Shown in pieces: positions 50,430 to 58,481 of a stretch of DNA of 64,000 bases. Position 1 is the stretch's first letter. The number at the start of each line of letters is the position of its first letter. The notes under the pieces were generated by a model. That model was not told the origin of the DNA. It did not search any database and saw only the letters and a list, made by a program, of their open reading frames with translations. Source of the DNA: Bacteriovoracaceae bacterium UBA6200 (GTDB lineage Bacteria > Bdellovibrionota > Bacteriovoracia > Bacteriovoracales > Bacteriovoracaceae); assembly GCA_002422605.1 (NCBI GenBank), contig DISW01000025.1, forward strand, positions 1 to 64,000. The letters run 5' to 3'. The position numbers and the translations under genes are program-made.

Positions 50430-52490
50430 ATGATGGAATCTTGGTTGATGTGGGTTAAGACCCCTGTGATCTTTGGCGTCCTTGGACTTGCCATTGCTAC
50501 CTTCTTCTATTTCCGCGTATTGGGATTAGAAAAAGGCACAGAAACAATGGAACGCATTGCGGGCTATATCCGTGAAGGTGCCATGGCGTTTCTTTTCAGA
50601 CAGTACAAAGTTCTTGCTGTGTACGGTGTGGTTGTTGCCGTTTTAATCGGTTATGGGCTTGGCGGAATCGCTGCCGGAGCTTTTGCTCTTGGTGCCATCC
50701 TTTCACTTCTAGCTGGTTATGTTGGTATGAAGGCCGCTACTTACGCTAACGTTAAGACTACTCAAGCTGCTCGCTCTGGTTCTCGTGCTGCTGCCCTTCT
50801 AACTGCCCTTGATGGTGGTGCGGTTATGGGTCTTTCAGTAGCGGCACTTGGATCAATTGGTTTAGGGGTTCTTTACCTCTATTTCCAAAACCACGAAAAA
50901 CTAACAACTATTCTTCATGCTTTTGCAGTGGGAGCTTCATCAATCGCGCTTTTTGCCCGTATTGGTGGTGGTATCTATACTAAAGCTGCTGACGTAGGTT
51001 CAGACATTGCTGGTAAAGTAATTGAAAACATCCCTGAAGATGATCCACGTAACCCAGGTGTTATCGCTGATAACGTTGGGGACAACGTAGGTGACGTTGC
51101 CGGTATGGGCGCAGATATTTATGAGTCAATGGTTGCTGCTATTGTTGCTGCTATGGCCATCGCTCTTACTTCATCTGAGCTTCCTGCTCTTCTAGCTTCA
51201 GCTGATCTTGAAACAAACAAACTCATCGCTGTTGGACTTCCTTTAGTTCTTTCAGCTGTTGGTCTTTTTGTTTCTATCATCTGTATCTTCATCGCTCGTA
51301 TGATGAAAAATTATAATCCTGCGATGGTTCTTCGCGGAGCTCTTATTTTACCTCCGGTAGTTCTTGCTATCGCTTCATATGGCATCATGGCTTCACTTGG
51401 TATCGACCAGTCAGTGACAGCTATTATGACAATCGGTGCAATCGGTGGAACAATCATCGGTCTTATTACTGATTACTACACTTCTTCTACACCAGTTGCC
51501 CGTATCGCTGAATCATCTAAAACAGGTGCTGGGACAAACGTGATTCAAGGTCTTGCAGTAGGTATGGAATCAGTTGCTATCCCGATGATCGTGGTTGCAG
51601 TTGTTGCTTTCCTTGCTAACAAATATCTTGGTCTTTACGGTATCGCTCTTTCAGCTGTTGGTATGCTAGGCGGAACTGCAGTTGTTATGACTGTTGATGC
51701 TTACGGCCCGATTTCTGATAATGCCGGTGGTATTTCTGAAATGTCAGGTCTAGGCCCAGACGTTCGTGCTATTACAGATGAACTTGATATGGTTGGTAAC
51801 ACTACTGCCGCTATCGGTAAGGGTTATGCTATCGGTTCAGCAATCTTAACAGTGCTTGCTCTTTTCTCTGCTTATAACATTGAAATTAACCACGTTCGCT
51901 CTCTAGCGGGTCTTGGTGCTGTTGAGCTAGTTCTTACAGATCCAAAAATCTTGATCGGTATCCTTCTTGGCGCCATCCTTCCATTCCTTGTTGGTTCAAC
52001 CACAATGCTTGCTGTTGGTAAGGCCGCTGGTGCGATCGTTGTTGAAATTGGCCGTCAGTTCCGCGAAATTCCAGGCCTAATGGAACTTAAAGCTGAACCT
52101 GAGCCAAAGAAAATCGTGGATATTGCGACAACTGCAGCTCTTAGAGAAATGGTTCTTCCTGGTGTTATTGCTATTGCAGCTCCAGTGCTAGTTGGTTTCT
52201 TTATGGGTCCAGCTTCTCTTGCAGGTCTATTAGCTGGTGCACTTGCTGTTGGTGCGACTATGTCACTTTTCATGGCAAACGCCGGTGGTGCATGGGATAA
52301 CGCTAAAAAATACATCGAGAAAGGTAATCTTGCTGGTGAGAAGAAGGGAACTGAAACTCACAAAGCGGCCGTTGTTGGTGATATGGTTGGGGATCCGTTC
52401 AAGGATACATCTGGTCCAGGGATCGCGATTCTCATCAAAGTTATGTCAGTAGTATCTCTACTGGTTGCTCCTTTGATTGCCCTTCTTTAA
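50430..52490 (+). CDS. hppA: Membrane-bound ion-translocating pyrophosphatase
   Basis: A 686-residue, about 16-helix pump that couples pyrophosphate hydrolysis to H+ or Na+ transport. The substrate loops GGGIYTKAADVGSDIAGKV, DNVGDNVGDVAGMGAD and DMVGDPFKDTSGPG are intact. The residue after GNTT is alanine (GNTTAAIGKG) rather than lysine, which is the signature of K+-dependent enzymes; this leaves H+ and Na+ pumping both open. Codons are strongly biased to GCT/GGT/GTT, suggesting high expression. AGGGAGA precedes the ATG, and a strong terminator follows. Confidence 0.95.
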   Translation: MMESWLMWVKTPVIFGVLGLAIATFFYFRVLGLEKGTETMERIAGYIREGAMAFLFRQYKVLAVYGVVVAVLIGYGLGGIAAGAFALGAILSLLAGYVGMKAATYANVKTTQAARSGSRAAALLTALDGGAVMGLSVAALGSIGLGVLYLYFQNHEKLTTILHAFAVGASSIALFARIGGGIYTKAADVGSDIAGKVIENIPEDDPRNPGVIADNVGDNVGDVAGMGADIYESMVAAIVAAMAIALTSSELPALLASADLETNKLIAVGLPLVLSAVGLFVSIICIFIARMMKNYNPAMVLRGALILPPVVLAIASYGIMASLGIDQSVTAIMTIGAIGGTIIGLITDYYTSSTPVARIAESSKTGAGTNVIQGLAVGMESVAIPMIVVAVVAFLANKYLGLYGIALSAVGMLGGTAVVMTVDAYGPISDNAGGISEMSGLGPDVRAITDELDMVGNTTAAIGKGYAIGSAILTVLALFSAYNIEINHVRSLAGLGAVELVLTDPKILIGILLGAILPFLVGSTTMLAVGKAAGAIVVEIGRQFREIPGLMELKAEPEPKKIVDIATTAALREMVLPGVIAIAAPVLVGFFMGPASLAGLLAGALAVGATMSLFMANAGGAWDNAKKYIEKGNLAGEKKGTETHKAAVVGDMVGDPFKDTSGPGIAILIKVMSVVSLLVAPLIALL

Positions 52491-52507
52491 TTCAAAGAAA
52501 AGCATAG

Positions 52508-52533
52508 AGGCCACCTTCGGGTGGCCTTTTTTT
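52508..52533 (+). terminator. Rho-independent terminator after hppA
   Basis: AGGCCACC, loop TTCG, GGTGGCCT and a run of seven T residues form a classical terminator for hppA. The minus-strand gene ending at 52532 runs into the same hairpin, so it may act in both directions. Confidence 0.9.
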
Positions 52534-53425
52534 ATCCACCAAATAAGATTTCAAGTTGGAAGTTAATGAATGGTGTTCTTCTGAAAGACCATTGTTTGGG
52601 AAAATCGAGTCCAGGAATGACATCCAGATAAATCCACTGTCGGTAGAGATTCCTTCGATAATTGACTCCCAGCCGGTAGTTGCTCGTGTACCAAATTCCG
52701 TTATCGATAATTGTCTGCATCGTGAGGCCATAGTTGAAGGCATCGTTTTCAGTAAGTTGATGAAGGAGAGTTGGACCATGAGTGGTATCAAAGTCTTTCT
52801 TTAAAACTTTCCAGGTTTTTATATTCACAAAACGGAAGACGAATTTATCGTTGAATACATGATCGGACAGGAGCTCGGTTTCTTCCACTAAGCCGCTTTC
52901 ATCTGTAATGTGGGTCACTTCTTCAGCAAAGCGGTTAATGAGAGTACCGGTAACAAAGCTTTTCCTTAACCTTGCTCGGGTAATAAGGCGAGGAGGGATG
53001 GCCGCACTCACACCCATATTAGCATTGAAGATCCAGCCTCTTTTAATTCTGTTCTTTTTTTCAATTTCTCTTTCTTCCCGGGAGCGCTCTTTACTTTCAT
53101 CTGATTGGTATTGTTCATATTTAAACCTTTGCTCGAGGCTGGGGAGGCGAAGGTTAATGCTGTATTGATTGTCGAAATCAGACTTTTCTCGTTCCCGGAT
53201 TTCAAATCGAGATCTTAAACGAATGCGGCTTCGACCTAATTCATCATCTGCCCGTTCAGTCGCGAAGAACGAATCTAAACGGTTGGCCACTTGGTTGGCG
53301 CGAGCTCCGAAAATCTCCTGGGCCTTCTCTAAAATGAAGACCGTTTCCTCAGGTCTCTCTTCCGCGGGAGAAGAAAAAGCTGAGTAACTTGCGAATAGCC
53401 AAACAAGAGAGAGAATATATCTCAT
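52532..53425 (-). CDS. Exported, probably outer-membrane protein of unknown function
   Basis: A 297-residue protein with a signal peptide (about 1-19, ending SAFSSP). A charged helical segment (about 75-115, rich in Arg/Glu) is followed by amphipathic strands such as IWYTSNYRLGVNYRRNLY and a terminal FINFQLEILFGG. A beta-barrel or barrel-associated location is inferred. The frame is open up to 53503, but the signal peptide begins at ATG 53425, which lies six bases after TACAAT. No specific family is recognised. Confidence 0.72.
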   Translation of the reverse strand: MRYILSLVWLFASYSAFSSPAEERPEETVFILEKAQEIFGARANQVANRLDSFFATERADDELGRSRIRLRSRFEIREREKSDFDNQYSINLRLPSLEQRFKYEQYQSDESKERSREEREIEKKNRIKRGWIFNANMGVSAAIPPRLITRARLRKSFVTGTLINRFAEEVTHITDESGLVEETELLSDHVFNDKFVFRFVNIKTWKVLKKDFDTTHGPTLLHQLTENDAFNYGLTMQTIIDNGIWYTSNYRLGVNYRRNLYRQWIYLDVIPGLDFPKQWSFRRTPFINFQLEILFGG

Positions 53426-53431
53426 TGAATA

Positions 53432-53459
53432 ATTGTATCTGATTATTTTTAACTGCCAA
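53432..53459 (-). promoter_or_regulatory. Promoter of the 52532-53425 gene
   Basis: TTGGCA (53459-53454) and TACAAT (53437-53432) are 16 bases apart and the -10 ends six bases before the ATG. No Shine-Dalgarno is present, so a leaderless transcript is predicted. Confidence 0.65.
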
Positions 53460-53615
53460 TTCTTCATGGCATACTTTCCGCCATCTTTTATGGAATTGTT
53501 CATATCAAGCGCTTGAATTTCTAATTATTTCATCATTATTTTAAATTTCCCTTTGGTATCTGCCGTAGAATAGATGCGTTTTAGGATTAAGGCACTACTT
53601 CCATGGGGGGATCTT

Positions 53616-54491
53616 GTGAAGAATAAACAAACTGCCGTTGCAGCCGCCTGTTTGCTGATTTTTATTGCCGCTTCCGGCATATTCATCATTAATTCGAATG
53701 AGGATCATACCACAGATGCTTCGAACTCGGTTCGTAATCTGGCGGATGAAGCTTTGCTTGCTTTAATTAAGAATGATCAGAAAGCGTTTGAAAGTTTCAT
53801 TCAAGCTGGAGGTAAGGTTCATGACTCTTTACCTATGATTGATGGAAAAATTTATACTATCGCAGAGGGCATGGCCTATTTCGAAAGACCGGCTTTTATG
53901 AGGTATGTTAATTCTCAAAAAATCCCTTACCTCAATCAAAGTAAAGAGAAAGACTTTGATATCATGACCATCACAATAGCAAAGAATAATCCGGAAGTTT
54001 TAAACCAGCTAGTTGTGGAAAACCCTGATTTCAAATTTAAATACGGGAAAAAGGAATGGTCTCTCCTTCATTTGGCGAGTGCGGCTTGTTCCTTCAAACT
54101 AACTGAAACGTTACATCTTAAAGGGGAGTTAAATTGGGACCTAAAAGCTAAAGATGGTTCTACTCCTTTAACCCTGGCTGCCGAACATGATTGTCTCCCG
54201 ATGTTGTCTTACTGGAAGGAGCACAATGCAGACTTCAAGAAAAAAGATGGCCGGGGCTTAACTGCTTTAAATATTCTTAAAAAGAAAAAAGATGCGGCCT
54301 TAGTCGCCTTTGCTGAGTCCTTCGAGGAGCGATCAATTGCTTCTGTCCCTAAGAAGAAGAAGATCCCTGACTTTTATAAAAGACGCAAAATTCCTAAGGA
54401 TCAGATCATTGACTACTCGGCCCTGATCGAGCCGGAAGATCGACCGCTCGAGGCAACAGAGACGGCGGAGTTCTCGGAGTTTGCTGATTAA
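53616..54491 (+). CDS. Membrane-anchored ankyrin-repeat protein
   Basis: A 291-residue protein with an N-terminal hydrophobic helix (about 6-24) and two or three ankyrin-like repeats between about 125 and 230 (SLLHLASAACSFKLTE, then DGSTPLTLAAEHDCLPML and GRGLTALNILKKK). The C-terminus is basic and then acidic. It probably mediates protein binding in the periplasm. ATG 53574 is in frame and gives 14 more residues, but TAGAAT (53566-53571) would place the transcript start after it. GTG 53616 begins the anchor and has GGGGGAT a few bases upstream. Confidence 0.7.
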   Translation: MKNKQTAVAAACLLIFIAASGIFIINSNEDHTTDASNSVRNLADEALLALIKNDQKAFESFIQAGGKVHDSLPMIDGKIYTIAEGMAYFERPAFMRYVNSQKIPYLNQSKEKDFDIMTITIAKNNPEVLNQLVVENPDFKFKYGKKEWSLLHLASAACSFKLTETLHLKGELNWDLKAKDGSTPLTLAAEHDCLPMLSYWKEHNADFKKKDGRGLTALNILKKKKDAALVAFAESFEERSIASVPKKKKIPDFYKRRKIPKDQIIDYSALIEPEDRPLEATETAEFSEFAD

Positions 54492-54572
54492 CCTGAGCTT
54501 TTAAGTCTTCTCCTCAGTACTTGCACAAAATGCTTTTAGCATTAAAATAGATAAGAAAAGGGAGAAGGCGAC

Positions 54573-54812
54573 ATGGAAGTTGTCCGCAGAACAAACGCTG
54601 AGATTGTACGTGAAATAGGGACTGTTGCTTACTTCATTCGCATGAAGAGGAAAGAAAAAGGTTTCACCCAAGAGAGGCTGGCCAAGCAATCAGGTGTGGG
54701 GCTTGCTTTTTTGAAACGACTTGAAGGCGGGGATGAAAATCTCCATTTGGCGAAAGTACTTCAGGTTCTTAGGCATCTCAATGCCGATCTGTTTCCTAAA
54801 GAATATCAATAA
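54573..54812 (+). CDS. Small HipB-like helix-turn-helix regulator
   Basis: A 79-residue Cro/cI-type HTH protein of the HipB/y4mF group. The helix-turn-helix spans about 20-75 (RMKRKEKGFTQERLAKQSGV, then LAFLKRLEGGDENLHLAKVLQVLRHL). GAGAAGG lies four bases before the ATG. HipB-type regulators often pair with a HipA kinase toxin, but no hipA gene follows: the convergent TerC gene ends two bases away. It is thus an orphan regulator or antitoxin-like protein. A helical sequence ending in PKEYQ closes it. Confidence 0.82.
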   Translation: MEVVRRTNAEIVREIGTVAYFIRMKRKEKGFTQERLAKQSGVGLAFLKRLEGGDENLHLAKVLQVLRHLNADLFPKEYQ

Positions 54813-54814
54813 AT

Positions 54815-55546
54815 TTAAGCTGCGATATGTTTCTTACGGTAGCGCATATTAAGAAGCTCTACCGTAAGGGAAAACGTCATCGCAAAATAGATATAACCTT
54901 TAGAAATATGGGCACCCATTCCTTCGGCTACCAACATCACTCCAATCAAGAGTAAAAAAGACAGGGCAAGGATTTTGATTGTTGGATGTTGTTCGACAAA
55001 TGAACTGATCCTGTTAGCAGAAACCAGCATAACAATCATTGAGATAACCATGGCGACAACCATAATAGAAACTTCGTTTGCCATTCCAACTGCGGTAATA
55101 ACTGAATCTAACGAGAAAACAATATCCAGCACCAGAATTTGAAGTAGCATCATTCCTGGACGGGCCTTATTCTTTTTATCCAGATCCTGAGCTTCATGCA
55201 AATGAATCTTTGGATCTCCTTCCACTTTGTGATGAATTTCAAAGGTTGATTTCCCGAGTAAAAAAAGACCTCCGCCTAAAAGAATCAAATCCCGTCCAGA
55301 AAATGTGTGTCCAAAAAGAGCAAAGAGCGGCTCCTTAAGAGTCATAATCCAACTGATTGAGAAAAGCAGGAGGATACGAATGGCGAGGGCCAGAATAATA
55401 CCAATATTTCTTATCTTGGCCTGAGACTCTTGGGGAAGCCTGGCCACTAAAATGGCAATAAAAATAATGTTATCGATACCAAGAACTGTTTCCATCGCCG
55501 TTAAGGTGATGAGAGAGGTAAAATTAGCAGCAGTTAATTCAAACAT
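54815..55546 (-). CDS. TerC-family integral membrane protein
   Basis: A 243-residue protein with about seven membrane helices. It carries the two acidic motifs of TerC/Alx: METVLGIDNIIFIAILVARL in helix 1 and DIVFSLDSVITAVGMAN in a later helix. Members export manganese or participate in metal loading and tellurite resistance; the substrate here is unknown. GGGGAT lies four bases upstream of the ATG. Confidence 0.9.
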   Translation of the reverse strand: MFELTAANFTSLITLTAMETVLGIDNIIFIAILVARLPQESQAKIRNIGIILALAIRILLLFSISWIMTLKEPLFALFGHTFSGRDLILLGGGLFLLGKSTFEIHHKVEGDPKIHLHEAQDLDKKNKARPGMMLLQILVLDIVFSLDSVITAVGMANEVSIMVVAMVISMIVMLVSANRISSFVEQHPTIKILALSFLLLIGVMLVAEGMGAHISKGYIYFAMTFSLTVELLNMRYRKKHIAA

Positions 55547-55595
55547 AAAATCCCCATGATTATATGCTACAATATTCTCCTATCAGAGGTGTTAT

Positions 55596-55979
55596 ATGAA
55601 GTATCTTTTCTTAGTTTTGTTAGCACTTGGTTGTGCATCAAAGCCCCAACTTTATCCTAATCAAAAATATAAAACTGTCGGAAAAGAAGCGGCAAAGAAA
55701 GACATCGAGCAATGCATTAGTGATGCGGATGCTTATCTTGAATCAAGTAAAGGCAAACAAGTTGCCAAGGGCGCTGGAGGAGGTGCCGCTATTGGCGCGG
55801 CGATTGGTGCAGTTGGTGGCATGTTTAGTGGTAATATGGGAACAGGCTTAATGCGAGGTGGTGCCATGGGTGCTGCGGGGGGCGGAGCTGCAGGGGCGGT
55901 TTCTCCTGATAAATTGAAACATCGTTTTGTGAATCAATGTTTGGCCGAAAAAGGCTATCAAGTCATAGGTTGGGATTAA
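55596..55979 (+). CDS. Glycine-zipper lipoprotein
   Basis: A 127-residue lipoprotein. The lipobox is LALGC (Cys13). Residues about 55-105 are a glycine-zipper (GAGGGAAIGAAIGAVGGMFS), a segment likely to insert in membranes. The end QCLAEKGYQVIGWD is a common finish of such proteins. Two cysteines in the mature part could be bonded. AGAGGTG precedes the ATG, and TACAAT at 55569 is a possible -10. The gloA gene follows after nine bases. Confidence 0.82.
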   Translation: MKYLFLVLLALGCASKPQLYPNQKYKTVGKEAAKKDIEQCISDADAYLESSKGKQVAKGAGGGAAIGAAIGAVGGMFSGNMGTGLMRGGAMGAAGGGAAGAVSPDKLKHRFVNQCLAEKGYQVIGWD

Positions 55980-55988
55980 GGAGTTAGG

Positions 55989-56369
55989 ATGAAGTACTTA
56001 CATACAATGTTAAGAGTTAACAATCTTCAAGAATCAATCGATTTTTATACCAAGGCTTTAGGAATGAATGTCATCTCTAACGATGATTATCCTGAAGGTG
56101 AATTCACACTAGTCTTTCTTAGCTATGGCAAAACAAAACAAGATCCATGCATAGAATTAACTTATAACTATGGAAAGCATTCCTATCAATTAGGAGATGC
56201 ATTCGGCCATATCGCCTTGGGAACTTCTGATATAAAAGGAACCTGCGAGAAGGTCAAAGCTCTTGGTTATAAAGTCGTAAGAGAACCTGGCCCTATGAAA
56301 CATGGAACGACTGTAATTGCTTTTGTCGAAGATCCAAACGGTTATAAAATCGAACTTATTGAGGGTTAA
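55989..56369 (+). CDS. gloA: Lactoylglutathione lyase (glyoxalase I)
   Basis: A 126-residue vicinal-oxygen-chelate enzyme isomerising the methylglyoxal-glutathione hemithioacetal to lactoylglutathione. Conserved points: HTMLRVNNLQESIDFYTKAL (metal His near residue 5), the glutamate in IELTYNYG, the histidine in FGHIALG and the late glutamate in YKIELIEG. Length is that of bacterial Ni/Co-type GloA. AAGGAGTTAGG precedes the ATG. It shares a four-base stop overlap (TTAA) with the convergent lipoprotein gene. Confidence 0.93.
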   Translation: MKYLHTMLRVNNLQESIDFYTKALGMNVISNDDYPEGEFTLVFLSYGKTKQDPCIELTYNYGKHSYQLGDAFGHIALGTSDIKGTCEKVKALGYKVVREPGPMKHGTTVIAFVEDPNGYKIELIEG

Positions 56370-56824
56370 GGATTATTAAAAAGGCAGTGAACTAATTCAT
56401 CTGAAGAGTAAACATCTGTTGGAACACCTTCATGAAGGACTGCTCTTTTAAAGTTCTTTGGCTGCGCCAAAGTATTATTCTGGAAATCTTTCCGTTTGGT
56501 TTTTCGAAAAAGAATCTCAACTAGACCTTCGTTGGCGTAATATTCCCGAATTTTAAACGTGAAAGTCTGCTCAGTGTTTTTGATTCTGTATTTTAATATT
56601 TTGATGATCTCGGGCTTTGCCGGAATGTTCCATTCAAACTGATCAAGGGTTTCATAATTTCTTTCTACCACACACTTAAGAGTTGGCTGCGATTTGTTAT
56701 CAATGTCCTGGTAAGGAGATAAATTAACCGATGGAGATTCAACTTCATCATACCACTGCGGTGTTGAAGGAGCTTTGCCACAGCCGATGCAGATAATAAA
56801 AAGCATCATATTTAACTTCTTCAT
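56366..56824 (-). CDS. Small lipoprotein of unknown function
   Basis: A 152-residue lipoprotein with signal MKKLNMMLFIICIGC (lipobox Cys15). The mature part is hydrophilic with two further cysteines (LKCVVERN and VHCLFNN). No family is recognised. GGAGGT lies five bases before the ATG. It converges with gloA (four-base overlap), which gives no clue to its role. Confidence 0.7.
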   Translation of the reverse strand: MKKLNMMLFIICIGCGKAPSTPQWYDEVESPSVNLSPYQDIDNKSQPTLKCVVERNYETLDQFEWNIPAKPEIIKILKYRIKNTEQTFTFKIREYYANEGLVEILFRKTKRKDFQNNTLAQPKNFKRAVLHEGVPTDVYSSDELVHCLFNNP

Positions 56825-56903
56825 TTGATACCTCCGGCCAGCTTGTTACCGAAGAAAAAGGCAGAAGAAAAACAACGCCGCGTCTAATGCGCTTTTCTAA
56901 AAT

Positions 56904-58382
56904 TTATATTCTGGAACAGTTATTCAAAGGCATTTTAAATGAAGATCCGGATTTCTCCGGATCTTCATTTCTTTTGATAGAGCATACACCGTCCATTCGG
57001 ACGGGATCTCCCAAATAATTTCTCATGAGTTTCATTTGGAGAAAGATTGTGTGTGAATTTTTAGAAAGCTCCAGTTGAAAATCATAACAGGCAGGGTCTT
57101 TTAAAAAACGTTCATATTCTCTTTCATTAAAATTATCAAAACCTCGAACGAAGGAATCTAAGGTAGGAATTGTTTCAAATTCGGTAAAAATTTCTTTCAT
57201 CTTTTTATTCCATGACATGGATTTCGAAATAAAGTCATGGCTCCAGATGCCGCTGTCGAGGGCCTGAGTGAGAAGATTGATTTTATTTTGTAGAATGCGA
57301 TTTTCTTCCTGCTGACGTTTTAATTCGGTGATTTCAAAGCGGAAAGTTAGTGTCTCTTGTAATTGCCCGTCAGTATCACAAATCGGAATGATAATTGTAT
57401 CTACCCAATAGAATGTTCCGTCTTTTGCTTTGTTTTTTATTTCACCACGCCAGGTCTTCCCTTGCTTGATTGAATCCCACATCTCTTTGAAAAAATATTT
57501 TGAATGATGGCCGCTGTTTACAATTCGGTGATCCTGGCCGATGAGTTCTTCCATAGAATATTTAGAAATTCTGCAGAACTCATCATTAGCGTGAGTGATT
57601 CTTCCTTTGGCATCAGTTCTTGCTACTATCGAGAACTGCTCTAAGCCTTTTTCAAAACTAGACAGCTCAATATTCACTAATAGCTGAGCTTCTTCTTTTA
57701 CTTTTTCTTTGGTGATGTTCTGAATAATCCCCCTCACAATGAATTGTCCATCCAGGAGATTTTCTTTAATACCGGTTAAACGTACCCATTGTACTTCAGA
57801 GAACATGAAGAATTGGAAATCGAATGAAAACTCATCGCCCGTATAAATGGCTTCAAGAAGGAACTTTGCATCTTCTTTTTTGAAGAATTCTGCCATACTG
57901 TCTAAAGTCGGTTGAAAGCTAATAGGATCTTGTTTAAAAATGTCGTAAAGTTTCAGACCCCAGTTCATTTTTTCAGAAACACTACAATATTCCCAATGCC
58001 CGAGATTGCAGACCTCACTGATTTGATCGAGGGTAGAGAAGATATTTTTTCTAAGAGTGATGTCTTTGAGTAGACACCAGTAGCGACCTTGATCTGGGAT
58101 CCAGCGTATTTTTAAATCCAGCCAATAATTTTTCCCTTCATTATCAATGAGACGACATTCTGGAAGGCGCATCACCTGACGTTGGGCCCCTTGTAAAAAA
58201 TCTTTTATTTCTTTTCGATAATCCTCATGAAGGAGATCCATAAAAGTATCGTTTTTGTGAGTTGAAGGGCCATTTTGGAAGAGCTGGTTCCAGTTTGAGT
58301 TAACTTCCAGAATCTCCCCATCTGTATTGAGAATACAGACGAGATCATCTGTTAAATTAAGGAAGTGTTGTACTGGTGTCAT
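56904..58382 (-). CDS. Multi-PAS domain protein without an output domain
   Basis: A 492-residue protein built of four PAS-like units (about 8-115, 120-225, 240-355 and 365-475). The third is the best: ARTDAKGRITHANDEFCRIS, then GQDHRIVNSGHHSKYFF and WRGEIKNKAKDGTFYWVDT, an Aer-like type. No kinase, GGDEF, EAL, HTH or chemoreceptor domain follows. The final residues contain a perfect 15-base-pair inverted repeat in the DNA, which raises the possibility that the original gene was longer. It may serve as a partner sensor to another protein. Confidence 0.82.
   Translation of the reverse strand: MTPVQHFLNLTDDLVCILNTDGEILEVNSNWNQLFQNGPSTHKNDTFMDLLHEDYRKEIKDFLQGAQRQVMRLPECRLIDNEGKNYWLDLKIRWIPDQGRYWCLLKDITLRKNIFSTLDQISEVCNLGHWEYCSVSEKMNWGLKLYDIFKQDPISFQPTLDSMAEFFKKEDAKFLLEAIYTGDEFSFDFQFFMFSEVQWVRLTGIKENLLDGQFIVRGIIQNITKEKVKEEAQLLVNIELSSFEKGLEQFSIVARTDAKGRITHANDEFCRISKYSMEELIGQDHRIVNSGHHSKYFFKEMWDSIKQGKTWRGEIKNKAKDGTFYWVDTIIIPICDTDGQLQETLTFRFEITELKRQQEENRILQNKINLLTQALDSGIWSHDFISKSMSWNKKMKEIFTEFETIPTLDSFVRGFDNFNEREYERFLKDPACYDFQLELSKNSHTIFLQMKLMRNYLGDPVRMDGVCSIKRNEDPEKSGSSFKMPLNNCSRI
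56937..56970. terminator. Perfect 15-bp hairpin in the 3' end of the PAS gene
   Basis: Fifteen bases from 56937 (AAATGAAGATCCGGA) pair perfectly with 56956-56970 around loop TTTC. The hairpin lies within the last codons of the PAS gene. T-rich sequence follows on the plus strand (CTTTTG) and AAAATG on the minus strand, so termination in either direction is possible. Confidence 0.5.
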
Positions 58383-58481
58383 ATAGTTAGGCTCCTAAAC
58401 TAAAGGGCTCTTCGGAAGAAGCCTGCGATAGTTAAAGGGCCAAACAGTGAGGAAAATCATCTTTTCTTGAAAATCAGGGAT

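Noticed and set aside
54820..55000. Possible yybP-ykoY manganese riboswitch, often associated with TerC-family genes
   Set aside because: The TerC gene reads on the minus strand and its upstream gap (55547-55595) is only 49 bases, too short for the riboswitch.
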